Source: a virus. Taken from it: 23,900 nt of DNA. Position numbers and translations under genes: made by a program. Positions 15,872 through 23,042 of the stretch are shown here, piece by piece. Positions within the stretch are counted from its first letter, which is position 1. Each line of letters begins with the position of its first letter. The stretch is from the IMG/VR virus record IMGVR_UViG_3300007346_006318, positions 1 through 23,900 of that record; one strand, 5' to 3'. The notes under the pieces are model-generated. The model saw only the letters and a list, made by a program, of their open reading frames with translations, was not told where the DNA came from and did not search any database.

Positions 15872-16651
15872 ATGCCTGAGTTAGCGGAGCTTAAACTTAC
15901 TTCTGATTTTGTCAATGGAGTTGTAAAGGATAAGGTGTTTACACACATATCTAAAAATCCAGAGCACAAATGGATTGAGGTTGATTTTGGTGAACCCTTT
16001 GCTTTGAGGTCTTTCAGCAGGGGTAAAGAGATTAAACTGGTTCTTGAATCTGCAGAAACTGACAAGGTCGATAATCTTATGATGACCATGGGCATGGGAG
16101 GTCATTTCCAATGGGCTTCTCGAGGGGAGACTATAAAACATACCCACCTTTTCTTTCACTGTAATGACGGTGGACATTTGGCCTTTGTTGATGTGAGGAG
16201 ATTTGGTAAATGGAAGTGGGGAGATTGGAATAAAGATAGAGGTCCAGATCCAACCACCGAATATTTCCTTTTCTGTAATAACATTTTACAAAATCTGCAC
16301 AAAAGAGCCTTTGATAAACCCATATATGAGGTGCTAATGAACCAGAGGTACTTCAATGGAATTGGAAATTATCTGAGAGCAGAGATTTTAATCAGAATTC
16401 CTGATGAGGATCCTTTCCAATCTGCCAGAGAATTTATCAGTAAAAGGAAATGGGAACTATTTGAATTGTGTAAGGATATACCAATTCTTGTTTATGAAAT
16501 AGGAGGGGGGACACTAAAAGATTGGAAGAATCCCTTTGGTGAAGTATCCTCAGTTCGGGCCTTTATGAAGTGTTACGGAAATCCAGTGATGGAAAAAATA
16601 GAAGATCGTGGCGGAAGAATGTTCTGGTACGACCCAAAATGGAAAAATTAA
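15872..16651 (+). CDS. Fpg/Nei-family DNA glycosylase, NEIL1-like, zincless
   Basis: A 259-residue base-excision repair glycosylase/AP lyase. The N-terminal MPELAELKL provides the catalytic Pro2 and Glu3, RGKEIKLVL provides the beta-hairpin lysine K52, and the helix-two-turn-helix is NQRYFNGIGNYLRAEIL. VDVRRFGKW, the RAFDKPIYEVLMNQRYFNG stretch and the C-terminal CYGNPVMEKIEDRGGRMFW are much closer to animal NEIL1 than to bacterial Fpg or Nei. The C-terminal finger has a single Cys, so no zinc is bound, as in NEIL1 and the Mimivirus enzyme. It would excise oxidised pyrimidines. It belongs to a repair block with the UvdE-like and DnaQ-like genes and has its own candidate promoter. Confidence 0.9.
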   Translation: MPELAELKLTSDFVNGVVKDKVFTHISKNPEHKWIEVDFGEPFALRSFSRGKEIKLVLESAETDKVDNLMMTMGMGGHFQWASRGETIKHTHLFFHCNDGGHLAFVDVRRFGKWKWGDWNKDRGPDPTTEYFLFCNNILQNLHKRAFDKPIYEVLMNQRYFNGIGNYLRAEILIRIPDEDPFQSAREFISKRKWELFELCKDIPILVYEIGGGTLKDWKNPFGEVSSVRAFMKCYGNPVMEKIEDRGGRMFWYDPKWKN

Positions 16652-16655
16652 AAAT

Positions 16656-17363
16656 ATGGTAGATAAAAGAATTTTAGAAAATTGTCTCTTCCTTGACGTT
16701 GAAACAGCTACGGGATACAGATCCTTTGAAGATCTGGAGACTGAAAATCCAAGACTAGCAGATCTTTGGTCAAAAAGAGCAAAGTACTACAGAACAGTAT
16801 ATGAAGACATGAATGGTCTTTCGGATTCTGAGATCTATAAGGAAAAAGCTACACTCGAACCTGAATTTTCTAGAGTTGTATGTGTATCCTTTGGTGTACT
16901 ACAAGAAAGTGGACAAGTGAGAATGACCTCTTTTTATGGAGACGATGAGGAAGAAATATTAACCAAGTGTGCTAAGGTCTTTAATAATGCACACGTAAAG
17001 AGTATGAAGCTTGCTGGTCATAATATTAAGGGATTTGATATTCCATGCTTGGGTAAAAGCATGATCTATAAGTTAAGCTCACCAGAATTACCTCCAAATT
17101 TGGTTATCTGGGATAAGAAACCTTGGGAAATACCTTACCTAGATACCTCCGAGGTTTTTTCTTTTGGTAGCTGGTCTCACCAAAAATATCTTTCTCTTGA
17201 CCTATTAGCATGCTCGCTTGGTATCCAGTCTCCTAAGGATGATATGGATGGATCGAAAGTGAGTGAATACTTTTGGTCAACCGGAGATTGCGAGAAAATT
17301 AAAGAGTACTGTGAGAGAGACGTACAAACGGTAATTGATGTTTTGCTAAAGGTGGCTAAATAA
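16656..17363 (+). CDS. DnaQ-fold 3'-5' exonuclease (PolB exonuclease-like)
   Basis: A 235-residue DEDD exonuclease. ExoI is LFLDVETATG with D14 and E16, ExoII is AGHNIKGFDIP with D128, and ExoIII is YCERDVQTVIDVLL with D222. The spacing and the extra segment around residues 30-75 resemble the stand-alone 'predicted 3'-5' exonuclease related to PolB' group. I chose ATG 16656, 4 nt after the glycosylase stop and after an A-rich leader, over an in-frame ATG at 16608 that would overlap the glycosylase by 44 nt. It likely acts in repair or proofreading; it carries no polymerase domain. Confidence 0.85.
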   Translation: MVDKRILENCLFLDVETATGYRSFEDLETENPRLADLWSKRAKYYRTVYEDMNGLSDSEIYKEKATLEPEFSRVVCVSFGVLQESGQVRMTSFYGDDEEEILTKCAKVFNNAHVKSMKLAGHNIKGFDIPCLGKSMIYKLSSPELPPNLVIWDKKPWEIPYLDTSEVFSFGSWSHQKYLSLDLLACSLGIQSPKDDMDGSKVSEYFWSTGDCEKIKEYCERDVQTVIDVLLKVAK

Positions 17364-17388
17364 GATTTCCCTTTATTTAAATCCTCCT

Positions 17389-17429
17389 GGGATTGTTTGG
17401 ATATATAAGATTCAAATAATCCCTTTTTT
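17389..17429 (+). terminator. Rho-independent terminator with a late-promoter-like box in its loop
   Basis: GGGATTGTTTG (17389-17399) pairs with CAAATAATCCC (17413-17423) over 11 positions with one G-A mismatch, followed by six T (17424-17429). The 13-nt loop is GATATATAAGATT and contains GATATATAAG (17400-17409), the putative late-promoter box. The T tract runs directly into the GTG start of the next gene at 17430. Confidence 0.75.
17400..17409 (+). promoter_or_regulatory. Late-promoter-like box GATATATAAG inside a terminator loop
   Basis: Identical to the ten-mer at 13842-13851 and placed 30 nt before the start codon at 17430, against 32 and 34 nt for the copies at 13842 and 20979. Confidence 0.5.
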
Positions 17430-18221
17430 GTGAGCGTAGTTAAAGGCTTTAGTGATTTTGTTCTAAACGAAGACAAGGTAGGTTCCTTTTATAACGATGA
17501 ACTTAATCCCAAGTTTTGGGACAAGTACAAAACTAAAGACGGAAAGGAAGAGTGGGTCTTTGATAGAATAGTAAGGAAAAAACTTCTTAAGATTGCTGAA
17601 GACTTCTATGAAAAGTATGAGGATCTTCTGGGAGATCTCCCTATATCAGATATACAGCTCACTGGATCCTTAGCTAATTTTAACTACACCGATAAATCGG
17701 ACCTTGATGTACACGTCTTGGTAGATTTTAATAAGATAAAATCCAAAAGGGATATTGTTAAAGCTGCAGTGGATGGAGTAAGGTTCGTTTGGAACCTCAG
17801 ACATGATGTTATCATTAGAGGCCATGACGTAGAACTTTATCTTCAGGATGTTCACGAACCACATACAGCTTCTGGTTTATATTCTCTTATGGATGATAAG
17901 TGGATACGTAAACCAAAGTTTGATCCACCAGAAGTTGACGAGCATGATGTTAGGAAGAAGTTCGATGGATTTGCTTCTGAAATCAACCAAATGGAATCTA
18001 AACTTGTTACATCCTCTGCTTTGCCTGACAATGCAAAAGAGATGTACAAGCGTCTCTTGAGGATCAAGGAGAAGATTCAAAAGATGAGAAAAGATGATCT
18101 TGCCAAGGATGGTGAGTTCTCTGTGGGTAACCTAGCCTTTAAAATGCTCAGGAATGAGGGATATATAGGTAAAATAATAGATCTTATTTCTAAAGCTTAC
18201 TCTAGGATCTATTCAGAATAA
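17430..18221 (+). CDS. Nucleotidyltransferase-fold protein with capsid-targeting-like N-terminus
   Basis: A 263-residue protein of the polymerase-beta nucleotidyltransferase superfamily: GS at 79-80 (LTGSLANFNYTDKSDLDVHV) with metal-binding D91 and D93, and a probable third acidic residue E135 in HDVELYLQD. The group transfers a nucleotide to a target, but the target here is unknown. Translation appears to start at GTG, giving MSVVKGFSDFVLNED, which resembles the cleavable capsid-targeting peptides of T4 internal proteins and ends in an LxE site (LNE, 12-14). Residues 165-263 are helical. With a late-type promoter in front and the prohead protease downstream, packaging into the head is a reasonable hypothesis. 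It is 14 nt from the next gene. Confidence 0.8.
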   Translation: MSVVKGFSDFVLNEDKVGSFYNDELNPKFWDKYKTKDGKEEWVFDRIVRKKLLKIAEDFYEKYEDLLGDLPISDIQLTGSLANFNYTDKSDLDVHVLVDFNKIKSKRDIVKAAVDGVRFVWNLRHDVIIRGHDVELYLQDVHEPHTASGLYSLMDDKWIRKPKFDPPEVDEHDVRKKFDGFASEINQMESKLVTSSALPDNAKEMYKRLLRIKEKIQKMRKDDLAKDGEFSVGNLAFKMLRNEGYIGKIIDLISKAYSRIYSE

Positions 18222-18235
18222 TAAAAAGAAAGACA

Positions 18236-20947
18236 ATGTTATTAGTATTCAGAAAAGGGTTGGAATATGATGGTAGCATGAACGGCGAACCGTCGGACAA
18301 AGAAGCCAATATATTTCCACTAATGTCTTTGCCTCTAGATATGGAGGGAGAAGAAACGGATTTAAATGATTTCCAGTGGTGGGCATATTCCGATAAATGG
18401 AAAGAGTGGCTAGAAGATAATCCTAGAGAATGGCAAGCAGAATCCAAAACGTCAGACTTTGATAAAGCTGAAGCTGTTCTTGAAAACATGGTTACCTCTA
18501 AGGGTGCTATTTCTGAATATGTCTCAAGTCAAGCTAAAAATATTTGGAACAACGGTAAAGTATCTTCTTTCAGCGATTATGTAAAGCTTTTGGAAGCTGA
18601 AGATGAATCCGGATCTTCCGAATCATTCAAGAAATTTGTAAAGTTAGGGTTTGCTCTTGAAAAACTTGCTAAAGACGGCAAATTGAAAGACAAACTAAAA
18701 ATAGAAGATCTTGAGGAAGACAAGGAATATTCCATTGTTATAGATCCTATGAACGAGGCTGGCGAACCCATACAGGAAGCCAGGCAAGCTATTAGAATTA
18801 AAAAGCTGGACGAATCAGCAGGTTTTATCCTTGCTAATTTCGATTATAGTATTCCGGTAGGTAAAGTTAAGGATACTGAAAACTTTCTTGATAAGGTTTC
18901 TGATTTTGCAAAAGATGTTGCTATAGCAGGTGCAGGATTTGCAGGCCTTTATGCTGTTGCTTACGTCGGCGGCGGTCTGTTATCATCTTGGGTTCTAATG
19001 AAGTCAGCTCGTGGAATTTATAGAACCTTCTCAAGGGGTAGAAGAATATATGGTGCAGTTCAAGCAGCAAGAGGTTCTAGTAGTGCTATTAGAGGTGGAT
19101 TTGCAACTGTAAAAAACTTTGCAACTAGAGCCTTTGGTAGAAGAGCAGCTCAAGGAGCTTTAACTAATGCCGCAAGAATAACTTTACCCTCTGGTGCTTT
19201 TGTCGAGGGTGGACTTGCTTACTCAACAAGAGCTACTGGTAATGTTCTTCTAAAAGGAGCAGCAGAGCAATCGGTTAAAGCTGCAGCATCAAGAGCAGTT
19301 GCACAAGGTGGTGCCCGTGCAGCAACCGCTATCGGGGCAAGAGCAGCAGCCGGTGCAGGAGCAGGTGCTCTTGCTGCAGAAGCATCTAATCCTGTAGGAT
19401 GGATAATGTTAGCAGTTCAAGCTGTAGGTTCTGGAATAAATCAGATTTGGAATTGGTACAGCGATAAGCAGGCACCTAGATATAGTGAGGTTGAAGATTT
19501 TGCTTATGGTACATTTAAGCCTAAAAATATTCCTATCGGAAAATCAATCACTGTTTGTTGGACAAGCGATGGAGGAGCAGGCTGGGGTGAATACATCTTG
19601 GATATAATAACAATGAGCAAGGATGACACAAGGACTACTATGGAGATAGTTAAGATTGGTGAACTTGAAGGTAGATCTATTTTCATGGTTTTGCAGATCA
19701 ATTCGGAAATGTTCCAGAAAGCTTTGCAAGATAACGATCTAATGCTTATGTCATTTAGCAATAGTGATGTATTTGAAAGGGGATATCTAGATAATGATGA
19801 TTTGGAGTTCCAAACAATCCTTATACCAGATATTACTGAGCTTACAATCGCTACTTCATTTGTTGGTTACTCAACCTGGGACGAAATGGAGGAGGCTTAT
19901 AATAAAGCCCCAGACAATCCAGTATATGTTCCAAAGGATGCTAAGAAAACTTACGAATTCCATTATGTGGATTCTGAGGGCAGGGATGTAAACGTAACCG
20001 GTACACTAGTTAGTGAAAGTGAACTTGAAGGAAGTGTATTGAAAGAGCTTATACCTGGTGAAGCGGATGTTGTTGAAGAATCTTTTGACGGTGCAAGAGA
20101 ATTTGAGGATCTCTTAAACGAAAGTAAAGTGGTTTCATTCTCTGATTTTTCTATGAGAACCTCTAATTTAATAAAAGAGGAAGAAAACGAAGATCCTGCA
20201 CAAGCAGAAGAAAAACCAGCAGAACAGACAGAAGAAACCCCAACTGAAGATGAAAACAAGGAACTTGAAGGATATGAGGCTGAACTTGATGATGTAATCA
20301 ATTCTGGAGTTGGCTTAAAGAAAACAACATATTCTAGAATTCCAATTGTTTCTTATGCGGTAAATACAATCAGTTTTGTAGATCCTAATATCAATGAATC
20401 CCCTGGGGAATTTTCATACTTCTTAGTTGGTGATCAAAGTGTAGATCCCAAACCAAACCAACCTATTTTGGTAGAGTCTGCTTCTGATGATCTAATCGGA
20501 GAACCAAGATTCGGTTTGAAAAAATACGTACCACCCACTGAGGAAGATGATGAAGGTACTATTGTAGAACCAGACGAGGAAGTAATTGATATAGAAGATG
20601 TTGATAAAAAGAGAACTAAAATTTCTACAGATCGTGCTGATGTGCAGATAAAAAGTGGTTCTAGATCACTCTCTATTAAAGATCGTGATATAGAAGGTGG
20701 AATAAGTATCCTTGCCGAGTTTGGGACTGATGACCTTAAGAGAAAGCTTAATATCGAAGACTGGGAAGAAATTTCTAGCGTCAAGGTTAGAGAAAATAGT
20801 GATGGTGAGCCAATCAAAGTAGTACTTAAGAATAGGTTTGCAAAAATGGGTGATAGAAGAAGGGTTCTTAGAAAAGGAGAACAAGGATTCAACACTGCAC
20901 TGAAATTTGCTAACTCAGTTGAGGATGGTATATCTTTCTCTGGATAA
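18236..20947 (+). CDS. Large head-associated or ejection-type protein with Ala/Gly-rich hydrophobic core
   Basis: A 903-residue protein of no family I recognise. Residues 1-105 are soluble and tryptophan-rich. A motif VSSFSDYVKLLEAEDE at 109-124 recurs as VVSFSDFSMRTSNLIKEEE near 632-650; both resemble the N-terminal peptide of the preceding nucleotidyltransferase. Residues about 228-256 (AIAGAGFAGLYAVAYVGGG) are membrane-like, followed to about 410 by a basic Ala/Gly/Arg-rich stretch with glycine-zipper character and a last hydrophobic helix (NPVGWIMLAVQAVGSG). An acidic linker follows 650, then beta-rich segments. It could be an internal protein ejected with DNA or a membrane-anchored assembly initiator; this is inference from composition and position next to the protease. 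Confidence 0.75.
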   Translation: MLLVFRKGLEYDGSMNGEPSDKEANIFPLMSLPLDMEGEETDLNDFQWWAYSDKWKEWLEDNPREWQAESKTSDFDKAEAVLENMVTSKGAISEYVSSQAKNIWNNGKVSSFSDYVKLLEAEDESGSSESFKKFVKLGFALEKLAKDGKLKDKLKIEDLEEDKEYSIVIDPMNEAGEPIQEARQAIRIKKLDESAGFILANFDYSIPVGKVKDTENFLDKVSDFAKDVAIAGAGFAGLYAVAYVGGGLLSSWVLMKSARGIYRTFSRGRRIYGAVQAARGSSSAIRGGFATVKNFATRAFGRRAAQGALTNAARITLPSGAFVEGGLAYSTRATGNVLLKGAAEQSVKAAASRAVAQGGARAATAIGARAAAGAGAGALAAEASNPVGWIMLAVQAVGSGINQIWNWYSDKQAPRYSEVEDFAYGTFKPKNIPIGKSITVCWTSDGGAGWGEYILDIITMSKDDTRTTMEIVKIGELEGRSIFMVLQINSEMFQKALQDNDLMLMSFSNSDVFERGYLDNDDLEFQTILIPDITELTIATSFVGYSTWDEMEEAYNKAPDNPVYVPKDAKKTYEFHYVDSEGRDVNVTGTLVSESELEGSVLKELIPGEADVVEESFDGAREFEDLLNESKVVSFSDFSMRTSNLIKEEENEDPAQAEEKPAEQTEETPTEDENKELEGYEAELDDVINSGVGLKKTTYSRIPIVSYAVNTISFVDPNINESPGEFSYFLVGDQSVDPKPNQPILVESASDDLIGEPRFGLKKYVPPTEEDDEGTIVEPDEEVIDIEDVDKKRTKISTDRADVQIKSGSRSLSIKDRDIEGGISILAEFGTDDLKRKLNIEDWEEISSVKVRENSDGEPIKVVLKNRFAKMGDRRRVLRKGEQGFNTALKFANSVEDGISFSG

Positions 20948-20978
20948 AAAAACGTCAATTTTTCTGAGAAAGAAAATC

Positions 20979-20991
20979 GATATATAAAGTT
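20979..20991 (+). promoter_or_regulatory. Late-promoter-like box GATATATAAAGTT before the protease gene
   Basis: This box lies in the 65-nt gap before the protease gene, 34 nt from its first base to the ATG at 21013. The identical 13-mer occurs once more in the window, inside the protease gene at 21639-21651. Confidence 0.55.
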
Positions 20992-21012
20992 AAATAATAG
21001 TAAAGTCAAGAA

Positions 21013-23019
21013 ATGAACGAGTCTTTATTGAATGAAAACCTCCTTTTTATTCTTGAAAAACAAGATAATAATCTTGATGTTTCAAAGGATGGTGCTGAAA
21101 ATGGCTATGTACTGAAAGGTATAGCAGCTCAATTTGGCAAGGAGAACAATAACAATAGAATATACGAGGAAGGTGAATACCTGCCTCACCTTGAATATCT
21201 AAAGGATAAGATAGGACAGAAGAGATTGGTTGGTGAATTAGATCACCCCGAAAAATTCGATGTCTCTCTTAAAAACATTTCTCACGTTGTTGAGGATCTA
21301 GTTTATGATAAAGACGGAAGAGTATTAAACATTAAAGTTCGTTTGCTTGACACTCCAGCAGGACAAATTGCTAAAAAGCTTGTTGATGCTGGTATACCTC
21401 TTTCTATTTCATCTAGAGCAGCTGGAAATGTTGGTCCGGATAAGAAAGTCCAGATCAAAAAAATCTTTACATATGATCTAGTAGCTGATCCTGGTTTTCA
21501 GGACGCACAGCTCGAGAGGGTTTACGAAAGCGCTGGTTTTGATGCTTTTGAATTTGAAGAAAGATCAAAAAAGTCTGTAGTAAACAACTTAGAGTGTGTA
21601 AACGAATCGCTAGGGCTAGAAAATGAATCTAGTGTAAAGATATATAAAGTTGAAAATAGCGAAGAATTCGAAAAAATCCTTAATCAAGACAAAAATAAAT
21701 CCAACATTATGGAGGCCAACAAAGAATATGTTACTGCTGACGAGCTTAACAAGTATTCTATCTTTTTGAAAAATAAGATGGATGAGCTGGAAACGCAGAT
21801 TTCTGAAATGAAACAACAAGAAGCTCAGGTATCTGAGAGTGAAACTGACAGTGTAGACTGTAAAGCTCTGGAAGAAAGAGTTGCTAAACTTGAAAAGTAT
21901 TCAGAATATCTTGCTGAAAACCTAGAGAGTGCTATTAAGTACGGTGAGTACCTAGCAGAAAATCTAGATAGCAGCATTACTTATTCGAAGTATTTAGCTG
22001 AAAACCTAGATAAGACTATTTCTTATTCTAAGTATTTGGCTGAAAATGTTGATAAGGGTATTTCATATTCAGAGTACGTGGCTGAAAATGTTGATAAGGC
22101 AATCGATTATTCTAAGTATCTTGCTGAAAAGCTAGATGATGGAATTCAATACACAGAGTATGTTGCTGAGAATCTTGATAAGAACATCGCTTATTCAGAA
22201 TATCTAGCAGAGAATGTTGATAAGAACATTGCTTACTCTGAATATTTGGCTGAGAATCTTGATAAAGGAATTTCTTATTCTGAATACCTTGCAGAAAACC
22301 TTGATAAAGGTATTGCTTATTCTGAGTACATCGCAGAAAAGCTTGATCAAGGTATCAACTATACAGAGTACCTTGCAGAAAACCTAAACAAAGGAATTGC
22401 TTACTCTGACTATTTGGCTGAAAAGCTAAATGGAAACATAGCTCAAACTGAAGCTATTCACGAAAGTGCTAAAACTCAAGTTTCTCCTTCTCTAAATGAG
22501 AACGCAAGAGAAACTGCTGAAAGCGCTTCACAAACTGAATTGGTCGAATCAGGATTTGCTGGAGATTACGAAAATCTCGGAAGCAAGATTGATTCTCTAA
22601 TTGAATCGGTCAAGACACAAAAGACTGAGGAAAACATAAACGAGGCTAATACGAAAGTACAGCCAACTGCTCAAACACAAAAAGCAGATGAGGCAATCAA
22701 CGAAGCCGAAGAAACTGTGGTAGAATCATCAGGTCACAAATTTATTGATGAAATGCCAGAAGATTATGCTCCGATTTGGGAGTCACTAAATGAAAGTCAA
22801 AAGCAATCAATCATTGCACAATCAGCTTTCTATAATTTAGAGACAAACTATCAGATCAAGAATTTCTGGTCAACTCGTCAGCTTGGTGCTAAGCCAGTAG
22901 GTTTACAGAAACTTCAAGAAAGCCAAGAAACACCAGAGCCTAAGACGGCTTCAAACCCCCAGGGGTACTCAAATGATTACCTTAATTGGGTCGCTAAGTC
23001 GCTCGAAGGTAAGTTTTAA
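21013..23019 (+). CDS. 21: Prohead protease (T4 gp21-like) fused to a scaffold-like repeat domain (gp22-like)
   Basis: A 668-residue protein. Residues 30-172 match the T4 gp21 protease: LKGIAAQFGKENNNNRIY, GELDHPEKFD with H78 as the likely catalytic His, and GIPLSISSRAAGNVG with the nucleophile Ser among S131-S134, then DLVADPGFQDA. From about 233 the protein becomes a charged helical region: a coiled coil (EERVAKLEKY) and then thirteen 14-residue repeats of type YSEYLAENLDKGIA (296-477), a low-complexity linker and a folded end. This part corresponds in position and character to the scaffold gp22. In T4 these are separate genes. A possible internal start at M233 (ATG 21709) could give the scaffold alone. 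The major capsid gene follows after 23 nt. Confidence 0.87.
   Translation: MNESLLNENLLFILEKQDNNLDVSKDGAENGYVLKGIAAQFGKENNNNRIYEEGEYLPHLEYLKDKIGQKRLVGELDHPEKFDVSLKNISHVVEDLVYDKDGRVLNIKVRLLDTPAGQIAKKLVDAGIPLSISSRAAGNVGPDKKVQIKKIFTYDLVADPGFQDAQLERVYESAGFDAFEFEERSKKSVVNNLECVNESLGLENESSVKIYKVENSEEFEKILNQDKNKSNIMEANKEYVTADELNKYSIFLKNKMDELETQISEMKQQEAQVSESETDSVDCKALEERVAKLEKYSEYLAENLESAIKYGEYLAENLDSSITYSKYLAENLDKTISYSKYLAENVDKGISYSEYVAENVDKAIDYSKYLAEKLDDGIQYTEYVAENLDKNIAYSEYLAENVDKNIAYSEYLAENLDKGISYSEYLAENLDKGIAYSEYIAEKLDQGINYTEYLAENLNKGIAYSDYLAEKLNGNIAQTEAIHESAKTQVSPSLNENARETAESASQTELVESGFAGDYENLGSKIDSLIESVKTQKTEENINEANTKVQPTAQTQKADEAINEAEETVVESSGHKFIDEMPEDYAPIWESLNESQKQSIIAQSAFYNLETNYQIKNFWSTRQLGAKPVGLQKLQESQETPEPKTASNPQGYSNDYLNWVAKSLEGKF
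21639..21651 (+). promoter_or_regulatory. Internal copy of the late-promoter-like box
   Basis: GATATATAAAGTT here is identical to the 13-mer before the protease gene. It lies within the coding sequence (peptide KIYKVE) 70 nt upstream of an in-frame ATG at 21709 that would start the scaffold-like domain. It may drive separate scaffold expression. Confidence 0.4.
21709..23019 (+). other. Candidate internally initiated scaffold protein
   Basis: An in-frame ATG (M233 of the fusion) begins MEANKEYVTADELNKYSIFL, which marks the boundary between the protease and the helical scaffold-like part and reads like a natural N-terminus. The product would have 436 residues. Phage lambda makes its scaffold Nu3 from an internal start within the protease gene C, so there is precedent in another system. 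No direct evidence of use is visible apart from the promoter-like box upstream. Confidence 0.4.
21898..22443 (+). repeat. Thirteen in-frame 42-bp repeats encoding YSEYLAENLDKGIA units
   Basis: The stretch holds exactly thirteen units of 42 bp with no indels, encoding residues 296-477 of the protease-scaffold fusion. Tyr at positions 1 and 4, Ala-Glu at 6-7 and Ile at 13 are nearly invariant, while position 2 (S/T/G), 8 (N/K) and 10-12 vary. The DNA copies differ at many synonymous sites, so the repeats are old and kept by selection on the protein. Confidence 0.95.
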
Positions 23020-23042
23020 AATCTAAAAAATATCTAAAAAAG

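Noticed and set aside
16608-16655. Upstream ATG start for the exonuclease
   Set aside because: It would overlap the glycosylase by 44 nt, and its extra residues are a shifted reading of the conserved glycosylase C-terminus. The ATG at 16656 follows an A-rich leader.
19963-21009. Long antisense open frames (also at 8180-8554, 8842-9279 and others)
   Set aside because: They lie opposite genes with strong protein-level evidence, have low-complexity Ser/Leu/Phe-rich composition typical of reverse complements, and no start signals.
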